From the NCBI GenBank assembly GCA_051002015.1, contig JBPCMS010000075.1, positions 1 to 13,802 on the forward strand: a stretch of 13,802 bases of DNA, given 5' to 3'. How positions within the stretch are numbered: position 1 is the first letter of the stretch; every line of letters starts with the position of its first letter. This stretch comes from JACDBE01 sp051002015 (GTDB lineage: Bacteria; Actinomycetota; Acidimicrobiia; Spongiisociales; UBA5794). Positions 6,757 through 13,802 of this stretch are shown here, piece by piece. The notes below the pieces were generated by a model. It did no database searches. It had not been told where the DNA came from and saw only the letters and a list, made by a program, of their open reading frames with translations. The translations under genes and the position numbers were made by a program.

Positions 6757-7314
6757 TCACCCCGCCCGGTACTTGATGCTGCACCCCATGGACGGGTACT
6801 GCTCGTCCCCCACCGGCTCACCGGCCCGAACCGCCTCGATGGCGGCCCGCAGATCGTCGCCGGTGACGGGGATCCCCGAATCGGGGCGGCTCTGGTCGAG
6901 CCTACCCCGGTAGACGAGGGTCCGCTCCGGCCCGAACAGGAAGAAGTCGGGGGTGCACGCCGCGGTGTAGGCGCGGGCGACATCCTGGGTGTCGTCGAAC
7001 AGGTAGGGGAACCGGTACCCGCGAATGGTGGCCTCGGCCATCATCGCCGACGGGCTGTCCTCCGGGTACTGCTCGGGGTCGTTGCTGTTGATGGCGACCA
7101 TGGCCACGTCCGAGTCAAGGTAGTCCCGGCCCAGGGCGGCGAGCTGGGGTGCGACGTGCTTGACGTACGGGCAGTGGTTGCAGATGAACATCACCAGCAG
7201 CGCCGTGGCGTCTGCGTAGTCGTCACGGGAGATGGTGTGGCCGGTGACGACATCGGTGAGGGCGAAGTCTGGAGCCTGGGTGCCCAGGGGCATCATCACG
7301 GAACTCGTCGCCAC
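6757..7314 (-). CDS. Thioredoxin-like redoxin with CxxC (AhpC/TSA-type fold)
   Basis: 185 aa, predicted cytoplasmic thiol-disulfide or peroxide-reducing protein. It starts with the redoxin pattern PLGTQAPDFALTDVVTG. The active-site loop FICNHCPYVKH has Cys45 and Cys48 (CNHC). It continues with VAINSND, FPYLFDDTQDVARAY and CTPDFFLFG, where Pro122 is the expected cis-proline and Cys120 sits just before it. This is the pattern of the thioredoxin-family proteins annotated as redoxin domain or PRX-like2. No signal peptide is visible. The GTG start at 7314 is chosen over ATGs at 7296 and 7293 because GAGGAG lies at the right distance upstream. It follows the 130-aa protein gene after 18 bases and leads to the QEGLA fusion on the same strand. 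Its reductant and substrate are unknown. Confidence 0.88.
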   Translation of the reverse strand: MATSSVMMPLGTQAPDFALTDVVTGHTISRDDYADATALLVMFICNHCPYVKHVAPQLAALGRDYLDSDVAMVAINSNDPEQYPEDSPSAMMAEATIRGYRFPYLFDDTQDVARAYTAACTPDFFLFGPERTLVYRGRLDQSRPDSGIPVTGDDLRAAIEAVRAGEPVGDEQYPSMGCSIKYRAG

Positions 7315-7332
7315 GGGTACTCCTCGGGTCGG

Positions 7333-7725
7333 TCAGCCCGGTACACCGTAGCCCCGCAGCGCCGACGCCAAACCGCCGATGTCGGCAACGGTGACGGTGA
7401 GCCCGGGGTGGCGGGGGACGTACAGCGGAACGGTCAGACCGACCGGCTGGTAGAAGCAGACGCACAACCCGGCCTTGGTGCTCGACCCGAAGGTGATCCC
7501 GCCGTCCACCAGCGATCCCCTGACCCCGATGGCGCGGTACCAGCGGTAGCCGCCACCGACCTCGAACCGGGCCAGGTTGGCGATCGGGGTCTCCACCCTC
7601 CACCGACCGAACCGGGCGGCGAAGGTCTCCTCGTCGAGGGTTACCCGGGACGTCTTCGGGGTGATCCCGATGACCGCCAGCATCGGGGAGAACCGGGCAT
7701 CGAACCGAAAGGGGAAGGTCCGCAT
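7333..7725 (-). CDS. Hypothetical protein of 130 aa, actinobacterial type
   Basis: I cannot assign a function. It looks like a compact, soluble beta-rich protein: a short basic start (MRTFPFRFDARFSP), then FGRWRVETPIANLARFEV, YRWYRAIGVRGSLVDGGITF, a Cys-containing strand GLCVCFYQPV, and a C-terminal LTVTVADIGGLASAL that reads like a strand plus helix. The pattern resembles uncharacterised proteins I recall from mycobacteria and relatives, but I cannot verify this. No signal peptide or membrane segment is seen. The ATG at 7725 has only a weak ribosome site. It sits 30 bases after the small lipoprotein and 18 bases before the redoxin, so it is probably co-transcribed with both. Confidence 0.75.
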   Translation of the reverse strand: MRTFPFRFDARFSPMLAVIGITPKTSRVTLDEETFAARFGRWRVETPIANLARFEVGGGYRWYRAIGVRGSLVDGGITFGSSTKAGLCVCFYQPVGLTVPLYVPRHPGLTVTVADIGGLASALRGYGVPG

Positions 7726-7755
7726 CAGACCGGGACGGTACCCCGCGCCCCGGGC

Positions 7756-7956
7756 TCAGCCGCCGCCGCGGGCGGCTTCGGCGGCGGAATCGGGGGTGCG
7801 GTCCTGGATGGCGGTCGTGTCCGGGAGGGACCAGCCCTCGCCGTCCGTCACCACCGACCGGCTTCCCCCGGCCACGCTGCAGGCGGCGACGGCGGCGAGC
7901 GTCCCCCCGACCAGGGCCAGGCGGAGCATCCGCCGTCGTGGTGTCGGTGCAGGCAA
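7756..7956 (-). CDS. Small predicted lipoprotein (TTG start)
   Basis: 66 aa. The basic N-terminus PRRRMLR is followed by a hydrophobic segment and the lipobox VAAC with Cys26, so the mature part would be only about 40 residues anchored outside the membrane. That part is polar and Gly/Ser/Asp-rich, with no recognisable domain. The TTG at 7956 is supported by GGAGG four bases upstream. An ATG at 7929 would shorten the n-region. It is the first gene of the leftward run and is divergent from the thiolase gene, so the operon promoter should lie in 7957-8079. Its size and low complexity leave some doubt that it is expressed. Confidence 0.6.
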   Translation of the reverse strand: MPAPTPRRRMLRLALVGGTLAAVAACSVAGGSRSVVTDGEGWSLPDTTAIQDRTPDSAAEAARGGG

Positions 7957-8079
7957 GGATCCTCCGCGCTCGTCACCGGGACGGCCGTCAACCTAGCGCC
8001 GCCGCCGGTGACGTCGGCCGTGTCGACCCCGATCTCTGGCAACATGGCGGAAGCAGCGAGAGCGAACGAGGTGTTGGCG
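7957..8079. other. Divergent spacer between the leftward five-gene run and the fad genes
   Basis: 123 bases hold the ribosome site for the TTG lipoprotein on one strand and GAGG (8068-8071) for the thiolase on the other. It must contain promoters for both operons, but no convincing -35/-10 pair or operator palindrome stands out by eye. Confidence 0.4.
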
Positions 8080-9384
8080 ATGGCACGCGGTACGGCGGCG
8101 GGGAAGACACGCCGGGCGGTGGTGGTTGGGGGGCTGCGCACCCCGTTCGTCAAGGCGGGAACCGCCTACCGGACACTGTCCACGCTCGATCTGGCGGCGG
8201 CATGCGTCAACGAGCTGATGGAGCGCACCCCGATCGAGCGGGGCCGGGTCGACCAGGTGGTGTTCGGGGCGGTGGTCGCCGATGTCGCCGGCCCCAACAT
8301 CGCCCGCGAGGTGGTGCTCCGGACCGGCTTCCCGGCTTCGGTGGACGCCTACTCGGTGAGCAGGGCCTGCGCCACCAGCACCCAGGCCATCGTCAGCGGC
8401 GCGATGGCCATCGAGACCGGCTCGGCCGACGTGGTCATCGCCGGCGGCGCCGACACCCTGTCCCGACCCCCGATCATGTACGACGAGGCGGTGGTCGACG
8501 CCATCATGGCCGCCAACGCCGCCAAGGACCTCCCCGCCAAGGTGCGGGCGTTCGCCACCGTCCGCCCCAAGGACCTCGCCCCCAAACCCCCTGCGCTCTC
8601 AGATCTGTCGTCAGGGCTGACCATGGGAGACGCCGCCGAGAAGATGGCGCGGGAGAACGGGATCAGCCGGGAGGACCAGGACACCTACACGCTCTCCTCA
8701 CACCGCAAGGCGGTGGAAGCCTGGGAGAAGGGCGTCTTCGACGACGAGGTGATGCCGCTCCCCATCCCCCCCGGCTACGAGACCACCGTGGTCACCGACG
8801 GCATCCCCCGCCCCGACACCAGCCTGGAGAGGCTCGCCTCGCTCAAGCCGGTCTTCGATCGCCGCTACGGCACGGTCACCGCCGGCAACAGCTCGCCGCT
8901 GACGGACGGCGCTGCCGCCGTGATCCTGGTCGACGAGGCCACCGCTCACCGCCTCGGGCTGGAGCCGCGAGCCGCCATACGCTCGTGGGGCTTCGCCGCC
9001 ATCGACCCGGCATGGCAGATGCTGATGGGCCCCGCCTTCGCCACCCCGGTGGCGCTCGAACGGGCCGGGCTGACGATGGCCGACATCGACGTGATCGACA
9101 TGCACGAGGCGTTCGCCGCCCAGATGCTGTCCAACCTCAGGGCGTTCGCCTCTCCCCAGTGGGCCGAGCAGCACCTCGACCGCAGGGAGCCGATCGGGGA
9201 GATCCCGCTCGATCGCCTAAACCTGTACGGAGGGTCGATCTCGCTGGGCCATCCCTTCGCCGCCACCGGGGCCCGGCAGGCGTTGACCATGGCCAACGAG
9301 CTGGCCAGGCGAGGCTCGGGCCGTGCCCTCGTCACCCAATGTGCCGCCGGCGGGCTCGGCGCCGCCCTCATCCTGGAGCGCTGA
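8080..9384 (+). CDS. fadI: Acetyl-CoA acyltransferase / thiolase (FadI-type)
   Basis: 434 aa. It carries out the last beta-oxidation step, cleaving 3-ketoacyl-CoA with CoA into acetyl-CoA and a shortened acyl-CoA. Catalytic signatures are complete: the acyl-accepting Cys97 in SRACATSTQA, NLYGGSISLGHPFAATGAR with His391, and Cys421 in TQCAAGGLGAA. MHEAFAAQ (341-348) and GNSSPLTDGAAA (269-280) are also typical. Length fits FadI/trifunctional beta-subunit thiolases. The start is set at ATG 8080 because GAGG lies eight bases upstream; ATG 8044 and GTG 8071 are in frame and cannot be excluded. The stop is four bases before the fadJ start, so the two form an operon encoding the alpha and beta functions. 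Confidence 0.92.
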   Translation: MARGTAAGKTRRAVVVGGLRTPFVKAGTAYRTLSTLDLAAACVNELMERTPIERGRVDQVVFGAVVADVAGPNIAREVVLRTGFPASVDAYSVSRACATSTQAIVSGAMAIETGSADVVIAGGADTLSRPPIMYDEAVVDAIMAANAAKDLPAKVRAFATVRPKDLAPKPPALSDLSSGLTMGDAAEKMARENGISREDQDTYTLSSHRKAVEAWEKGVFDDEVMPLPIPPGYETTVVTDGIPRPDTSLERLASLKPVFDRRYGTVTAGNSSPLTDGAAAVILVDEATAHRLGLEPRAAIRSWGFAAIDPAWQMLMGPAFATPVALERAGLTMADIDVIDMHEAFAAQMLSNLRAFASPQWAEQHLDRREPIGEIPLDRLNLYGGSISLGHPFAATGARQALTMANELARRGSGRALVTQCAAGGLGAALILER

Positions 9385-9388
9385 ACCA

Positions 9389-11584
9389 GTGACCGCCACC
9401 GATCTCTCGCTGACCCACGTCCGCTTCACCGTCGAGGACGAAGGTGTCGCCGTCGCCTTGCTCGATCGTTCCGGCGAGGACCTCAACACGCTGAACCCCG
9501 AGGTCGCCAGCGATCTCGCCGCCGTGGTGGGCGAGGTCGAGCGCAACCCTTCGATCAAGGCGCTGGTGATCGGATCGGCCAAACCGGACAACTTCCTCGC
9601 CGGGGCGGACATCCGCTGGCTGCGGGGCTACGACGACCCGGCGGCGGTGGCGGACACCATCGGCCAGGGCCAGCGCCTGTTCTCCCGCATCGAACGGCTC
9701 CACACCGTGATGGGCAAGCCGGTGGTGGCCGCCATCCACGGCGCCTGCCTCGGCGGTGGGCTGGAGCTGGCCATGGCGTGCGCCGTCCGCATCGCCTCCG
9801 ACGACGAGCGCCGCACCCAGCTGGGTCAGCCCGAGGTGCAGATCGGTCTCATCCCGGGGGCGGGGGGCACCCAGCGGCTCCCCCGACTGGTGGGGATCGC
9901 CGCCGCCCTCGACCTGATGATGACCGGACGATCGGTGCGGTCCCGCACCGCCCTCAAGATGGCGCTGGTCGACGAGATCGGCCCCGAGGAGGTGTTGCTC
10001 GAGGTGGCCACCACCAGGGCCCGGGAGTCGATCGGTCGCCCCGCCGAGCCGGACCCGCCGTCGACCTTCGGGCGCATCACCGGATGGCTGTCCCCCAAGC
10101 ATCTCCAGGAGTTGGCGCTGGAGGACAACCCGATCGGCCGTCGTCTGCTGTTCTCCAAGGCGGAGGAGAGGATGCTGGCCGAGACCGGTGGCAACTACGC
10201 GGCGCCGCAGGCGATCATCCGCGCCGTCCGGGCGGGGGTGGAGCAGGGACCGGACGCCGGGTTCGCCGCCGAGCTGGCCGAGTTCGCCGCCCTGGCGGTG
10301 TCACCGGAGGCCAAGGCCCTGATCGGGGTGTTCCTCGACTCCCAGGCGCTCAAGCACGACCCCGGGGTCGACACCGCCACCACCCCGCGGCGGGTGGACA
10401 AGGTCGGTGTGGTCGGCGGCGGGCTGATGGGCGGGGGCATCGCCTCGGTCAACACGCTGTCCGCCGGGGTCCGTACCCGGATCAAGGAGGTCGACGCCGC
10501 CGCCGTCGGTCGGGGGCTCGCCCACGTCCACAAGGGCGTCGACGATCGAGTGGGCAGGCGCCGTCTCCTCCCGAGGGAGGCGGCCAAGCTGATGCAGCTG
10601 GTGACCGGATCCGTCGACTGGTCGGGGTTCGGGGACGCCGATCTGGTCATCGAGGCGGTGTTCGAGGACCTGGCGTTGAAGCGGTCGGTGCTGGCCGAGG
10701 TCGAGGGGGCGACCGGGGAGGACACCATCTTCGCCTCGAACACCTCGTCGATCCCGATCACCCTGATCGCCGCCGGCGCCGCCCGACCCCGCAACGTGAT
10801 CGGGATGCACTATTTCTCGCCGATGGAGAAGATGCCGCTGCTCGAGGTCGTGGTCACCCCGCACACCGCGGACGAGGTGACCGCCACCTGTGTCGCCTTC
10901 GGGCGCCGCCAGGGCAAGACGGTGATCGTCGTAAGAGACGGTACCGGCTTCTACACCACCCGGATCCTCGGCCCGTACATGAACGAGGTGGGTCATCTGC
11001 TCGCCGATGGTGCCCGGGTCGAGGACATCGACCAGGCGATGGTCCGTTGGGGTTTCCCGGTGGGGCCGGTCACCCTGTCGGACGAGGTCGGACTCGATGT
11101 CGGCGCCAAGATCGGCGGGATCATGCAGGAGGCGTTCGGGGAGCGGATGGCGGCCGGCGACGGGTTGGCCCGGCTCGTCGCCGACGACCGCAGGGGTCGC
11201 AAGAACGGGCGGGGCTTCTATCGGTACGAGGACGGGGAGCGGAAGGGGGTCGACCCTTCGGTGTACGACGTGTTGGGGGTCACCCCCGGGCCGTCGCTGG
11301 GCACCGAACGGATCCAGGAGCGGCTCTACCTGCATCTGTTGAACGAGGCGGCCCGGTGTCTGGAGGAGGGGATCCTGCGCTCGTCCCGCGACGGTGACAT
11401 CGGCGCCGTGTTCGGGTTGGGCTATCCCCCCTTCCGGGGCGGGCCCTTCGCCACCATCGACCGGATCGGCGCCGCCGAGGTGGTGGCCCGTCTCGACGCC
11501 CTCACCGGAACCCACGGCGAGCGCTACCACCCGGCCCAGATCCTGCGGAATTCGGCCGCATCAGGGACGCCCCTGCGAGGTTGA
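9389..11584 (+). CDS. fadJ: Bifunctional enoyl-CoA hydratase / 3-hydroxyacyl-CoA dehydrogenase (FadJ/FadB-type)
   Basis: 731 aa, the usual length for the multifunctional alpha subunit. The N-terminal crotonase domain (1 to about 200) has the oxyanion motifs AGADIRWL and GACLGGGLELAMAC, plus QPEVQIGLIPGAGGTQRL; Glu126 and Glu149 sit where the FadB catalytic glutamates are. The NAD-binding dehydrogenase domain starts at KVGVVGGGLMGGGIAS (338-353), with NTSSIPIT (451-458) and GMHYFSPMEKMPLLE (472-486) holding the likely catalytic His474. The C-terminal dehydrogenase repeats include PVGPVTLSDEVGLDVG and GRGFYRYEDG. The GTG start at 9389 has GGAG 11 bases upstream, inside the thiolase end. It hydrates enoyl-CoA and oxidises the hydroxyacyl-CoA that the thiolase then cleaves. 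The stop is 12 bases from that of the convergent gene. Confidence 0.93.
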   Translation: MTATDLSLTHVRFTVEDEGVAVALLDRSGEDLNTLNPEVASDLAAVVGEVERNPSIKALVIGSAKPDNFLAGADIRWLRGYDDPAAVADTIGQGQRLFSRIERLHTVMGKPVVAAIHGACLGGGLELAMACAVRIASDDERRTQLGQPEVQIGLIPGAGGTQRLPRLVGIAAALDLMMTGRSVRSRTALKMALVDEIGPEEVLLEVATTRARESIGRPAEPDPPSTFGRITGWLSPKHLQELALEDNPIGRRLLFSKAEERMLAETGGNYAAPQAIIRAVRAGVEQGPDAGFAAELAEFAALAVSPEAKALIGVFLDSQALKHDPGVDTATTPRRVDKVGVVGGGLMGGGIASVNTLSAGVRTRIKEVDAAAVGRGLAHVHKGVDDRVGRRRLLPREAAKLMQLVTGSVDWSGFGDADLVIEAVFEDLALKRSVLAEVEGATGEDTIFASNTSSIPITLIAAGAARPRNVIGMHYFSPMEKMPLLEVVVTPHTADEVTATCVAFGRRQGKTVIVVRDGTGFYTTRILGPYMNEVGHLLADGARVEDIDQAMVRWGFPVGPVTLSDEVGLDVGAKIGGIMQEAFGERMAAGDGLARLVADDRRGRKNGRGFYRYEDGERKGVDPSVYDVLGVTPGPSLGTERIQERLYLHLLNEAARCLEEGILRSSRDGDIGAVFGLGYPPFRGGPFATIDRIGAAEVVARLDALTGTHGERYHPAQILRNSAASGTPLRG

Positions 11585-11596
11585 GACGGCGGGTTT

Positions 11597-12208
11597 TCAG
11601 CCGGTCAGGTCGAGCTCCCAGCGGTCGCCGGTCTCGGGGGTGAAGCCGACCTTGCGCAGGTAGCGGCGGTGGGCTTCGGTGGTGGCGACGGCCACGGCCC
11701 GGACAATGCCGTAGAGATCGAGGATCTGGTGCGGTGGGCGGTAGAGGAACCGCGCCGGCTCCATGTCGCGGAAGCGGGGGGCGACGTAGTCGAGCTCGAT
11801 CTCGAGGGTGTCACCCACCCTGCGCCCGATGACGACGCCGGCGGGGACCATGTCGCGCAGCACGAACACCGCCAGTCGGTCTTCGGGGATGGGCAGCGAG
11901 AACTCCGGCTGGAACCTCCGGATCTCGTCTTGGTGGAACACGAGGTACTCGTTGAGATACACCGAGTCCGGCTTCACCTCGAGCAGCGAGAAGTACTCCT
12001 CGTCGGTCCACCACTGCCACAGCCGATAGCCGTGGAGGCCGATGATGACCAGGTTGGCGATGGCGACCGGGATGGCGCCCACCGCCAGGGCGTAGACGGC
12101 GAACAGGGTCGATCCGACCAGCCCGATCATCCGCAGCCGCAGGACCGACGACATCGCCAGCGAGACGACCACGGTGAGCGATGCGACGTAGCCGAGGATC
12201 TCGATCAT
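11597..12208 (-). CDS. Membrane protein: YgjV-like N-terminus with GNAT-like C-terminal domain
   Basis: 203 aa. Residues 1-66 hold about three hydrophobic segments separated by short loops (ILGYVASLTVVVSLAM, MIGLVGSTLFAVYALAVG, IPVAIANLVIIGLHGYRLWQ), which resembles the inner-membrane YgjV family. Residues of about 75-203 are soluble. The section from RLAVFVLRDMVPAGVVIG through LDYVAPRFRDMEPARFLY to AHRRYLRKVGFTPE reads like a GNAT acetyltransferase core: beta strands, a YVxPxxRD segment, and the H-xxYLrkvGF end motif. The classic acetyl-CoA pyrophosphate loop (QxxGxG/A) is not evident, so acetyltransferase activity is uncertain. The ATG at 12208 has no strong ribosome site but falls exactly before the first hydrophobic segment. 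Substrate and partner are unknown. Confidence 0.72.
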   Translation of the reverse strand: MIEILGYVASLTVVVSLAMSSVLRLRMIGLVGSTLFAVYALAVGAIPVAIANLVIIGLHGYRLWQWWTDEEYFSLLEVKPDSVYLNEYLVFHQDEIRRFQPEFSLPIPEDRLAVFVLRDMVPAGVVIGRRVGDTLEIELDYVAPRFRDMEPARFLYRPPHQILDLYGIVRAVAVATTEAHRRYLRKVGFTPETGDRWELDLTG

Positions 12209-12224
12209 CGCCGGCGAACGTAGC

Positions 12225-12275
12225 AGCCGGGGTCGGTGGCGAGCCGGGTCCGGTGGCGAGCCGGGTCCGGTGAGG
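12225..12275. repeat. Three tandem copies of a 17-bp unit
   Basis: Copies at 12225-12241, 12242-12258 and 12259-12275 follow the pattern AGCCGGGTCCGGTGGCG. The first and third copies differ from the middle one at one or two positions. The array begins 17 bases upstream of the leftward YgjV-like gene start, so it lies in its leader or promoter zone. It may be slipped-strand duplication or a repeated regulator site. Confidence 0.85.
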
Positions 12276-12317
12276 TCCCGCCCAACCGGGCGGTGGGAGC
12301 ATCGCCGCGGCTTGTCG

Positions 12318-12372
12318 TGCGAACTTTGAGCGAGTGACACTGCTATGCGGGGTGAGGCGCTCAAAGTTTGCA
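12318..12372. repeat. 15-bp inverted repeat in the divergent spacer
   Basis: Arms TGCGAACTTTGAGCG (12318-12332) and CGCTCAAAGTTTGCA (12358-12372) pair at 14 of 15 positions around a 25-base loop. The AT content of the arm cores stands out from the surroundings. No T-run follows and no gene ends here, so it is not a terminator in an obvious place. A protein-binding site, a small repeated palindromic element or a structured leader of the amidase gene are all possible. Confidence 0.75.
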
Positions 12373-12444
12373 AGCGATGGCGCAGGCGATGGGCATGGGC
12401 CCGTGGGTCGGTAGATTGAGTGCCCGATCCGCAAGGGGGGTGCC

Positions 12445-13802
12445 TTGGGTCTTTCGTTCGCCGATTACCGCAGCCACGACGCCACCGGTCTGGCCGAGCT
12501 GGTCGCCACCGGCCAGGTGTCGCCGGCCGAGCTGATCGAGGCGGCGATCGCCCGTTATGAGGCGGTGAACCCGGCGATCAACGCCGTGATCAGCACCAGG
12601 TTCGAGGCGGCGCTGGCCGAGTCCGGGAAGGCGACCACGGGGCCGTTCGCCGGCGTGCCCTTCCTGATCAAGGACCTCACCTCGGAGACCGGTGAGCCGG
12701 TGACCTTCGGGTCGGTGTTCTTCCGTGACTTCGTCGGGGTGTTCACCCCCGAGGTGGTCCATCGGTTCCGCCGCGCCGGGCTGGTGTCGCTGGGTCGCAC
12801 CAATGCCCCCGAGCTGGGGCTGCTCCCGGTGACCGAGCCGGTGCTCCACGGCCCCACCCTGAACCCGTGGAGCCTCGAGCACTCCCCGGGGGGATCGAGC
12901 GGAGGGGCGGGCGCCGCCGTCGCCGCCGGGATCGTCCCCATGGCCCACGCCAGCGACGGGGGTGGCTCGATACGCATTCCCGGATCGGCCTGCGGTCTCT
13001 TCGGGATGAAGCCGACCAGGGGCCGGATCCCCCTGGCCCCGGCGAGCTCATCCGACTACCTGTCCACTTCGTTCTGTCTGAGCCGGTCGGTGCGGGACAG
13101 CGCCACCCTGCTCGATGCGATCGCCGGGGCGAAGAGCGGTGGGCGCTACACCCCTGCACCACCCCGCTCTCCCTACCGCCACCATGCCGAGGTCGACCCG
13201 CCCCCGCTGCGGGTCGCCTACATGACCACCGACTTCGAGGGCAAACCCATCCATCCCGAGTGCGTCGCCGCCGTCGAGGACACCGTCGCCGTGCTCGAGG
13301 CGCTCGGCCACCACGTCGACGAGGCAGCCCCCACCGTTGACGGGGCCGCCGTCCGCATCGCCTTCCTCGACTGGTGGAAGGCGATGCCCCACGCCGCCTT
13401 CCTCGAGATCCTGGCGGTGGTGGAGCAGCGGACGATGGGGAGGGCGTTGCGCCGCCTCCTGGGCGACCTGCGGGCGATGCGCACCGTGGGGAGGGTGGTC
13501 ACCCGCGGTTCGGGAATGGACGCCTTCGAGCCGTTCACCTGGGAGTTGGTGGAGCGCGGCCTCGATCTCACCGCCGGCGAGCTGCTGGTCGCCACCACCG
13601 TGCTGCAGAACGCCAGCTATGCCCTTGGCGAGTTCCTGGTGGCCCACGACGTGCTGCTCACGGCCACCCTGGGCGAGCCGCCCAAGAAGACCGGCGAGTT
13701 CGACCAGCGGGTGCCATTCGACCAGTTCGAGGACCAGATCTCCCGCTACGTCCCCTACACCCCTGTGGCCAACTTCACCGGGTTCCCGGCGATGACCATG
13801 CC
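12445..13802 (+). CDS. Amidase-signature family enzyme (open at the right edge)
   Basis: 452 codons are present and the frame is open at the window end, near TPVANFTGFPAMTMP, which is a late motif of the family, so only the C-terminal tail is missing. The amidase-signature Ser-cisSer-Lys triad is intact: Lys76 in VPFLIKD, Ser151 in HSPGGSSGG, and nucleophile Ser175 in DGGGSIRIPGSACGLFGMKP. These enzymes hydrolyse carboxylic amides; the substrate is not deducible, and nothing nearby suggests tRNA amidotransferase (gatB/gatC are absent). The start is TTG at 12445, the only in-frame start near the ribosome site AAGGGGGG (12433-12440), and the family N-terminus (DATGLAELVATGQVSPAEL) follows directly. 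It is divergent from the YgjV-like gene across a repeat-bearing spacer. Confidence 0.9.
   Translation, partial: MGLSFADYRSHDATGLAELVATGQVSPAELIEAAIARYEAVNPAINAVISTRFEAALAESGKATTGPFAGVPFLIKDLTSETGEPVTFGSVFFRDFVGVFTPEVVHRFRRAGLVSLGRTNAPELGLLPVTEPVLHGPTLNPWSLEHSPGGSSGGAGAAVAAGIVPMAHASDGGGSIRIPGSACGLFGMKPTRGRIPLAPASSSDYLSTSFCLSRSVRDSATLLDAIAGAKSGGRYTPAPPRSPYRHHAEVDPPPLRVAYMTTDFEGKPIHPECVAAVEDTVAVLEALGHHVDEAAPTVDGAAVRIAFLDWWKAMPHAAFLEILAVVEQRTMGRALRRLLGDLRAMRTVGRVVTRGSGMDAFEPFTWELVERGLDLTAGELLVATTVLQNASYALGEFLVAHDVLLTATLGEPPKKTGEFDQRVPFDQFEDQISRYVPYTPVANFTGFPAMTM

Noticed and set aside
6436..9384. A forward open frame of more than 900 codons running into the thiolase gene
   Set aside because: Only the part from about 8080 encodes thiolase. 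The upstream 1.6 kb has no family motifs, is Arg/Pro/Gly-rich and lies opposite well-supported reverse-strand genes (QEGLA fusion, redoxin, 130-aa protein, lipoprotein). It is an effect of high GC content.
10301..11530. A 409-codon reverse open frame opposite fadJ
   Set aside because: Its composition is His/Asp/Gly/Pro-rich as expected for the antisense of GC-rich coding DNA. It has no motif or ribosome site, and fadJ on the other strand is complete and motif-rich.
12225..12275. The 17-bp tandem repeats as a CRISPR array
   Set aside because: Copies are directly adjacent with no spacers, the unit is too short, and there are no cas genes.
12445..13802. GatA subunit of the glutamyl-tRNA amidotransferase
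   Set aside because: The catalytic signature is shared by all amidase-family enzymes. No gatB or gatC is adjacent in the visible sequence, so only a general amidase call is justified.

Overview
High-GC (about 70 percent by eye), densely coded bacterial DNA. The proteins read most like Actinomycetota, possibly an Acidimicrobiia-type lineage; this rests on protein style and codon use only, and no rRNA or tRNA is present to anchor it. I see no transposase, integrase, phage gene or CRISPR array, so the window looks like ordinary chromosome carrying some unusual modules.

Left part (1-2262), metal uptake. A partial Fur/Zur-type regulator gene runs leftward off the edge. It is divergent from a rightward pair encoding a zinc/manganese-type substrate-binding lipoprotein (znuA-like) and an ABC-3 permease (znuB-like). 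The spacer holds an AT-rich Fur-family operator lying between the likely -35 and -10 boxes of the regulator gene, and just downstream of a weaker possible promoter for the transporter, so a shared metal-dependent switch is likely. No ATPase gene is present between or after the two transporter genes. A strong 22-bp inverted repeat overlaps the permease stop codon and probably acts as a terminator. An MFS transporter gene follows (2308-3576).

Centre (3589-7956), a leftward run of five genes. In transcription order they are a tiny TTG-start lipoprotein, an unrecognised conserved-looking 130-aa protein, a CxxC redoxin, a two-domain protein (N-formylglutamate-amidohydrolase-like domain fused to a QEGLA/DUF1704 metallopeptidase-like domain with HEVGTH), and a glutathione-synthase-like ATP-grasp ligase. 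The last two genes overlap by ATGA and must be coupled. The pairing of a MATCAP-like carboxypeptidase domain with an ATP-grasp amino-acid ligase, in a lineage that would normally use mycothiol, is the best candidate here for an undescribed system.

Right part. A rightward pair (8080-11584) encodes a FadI-type thiolase and a FadJ-type enoyl-CoA hydratase/3-hydroxyacyl-CoA dehydrogenase, a classic beta-oxidation set. Convergent to it is a leftward gene for a membrane protein with a YgjV-like N-terminus and a GNAT-like C-terminus (11597-12208). A 236-bp divergent spacer carries three 17-bp tandem repeats and a 15-bp inverted repeat. The window ends inside a rightward amidase-signature gene that starts at a TTG.
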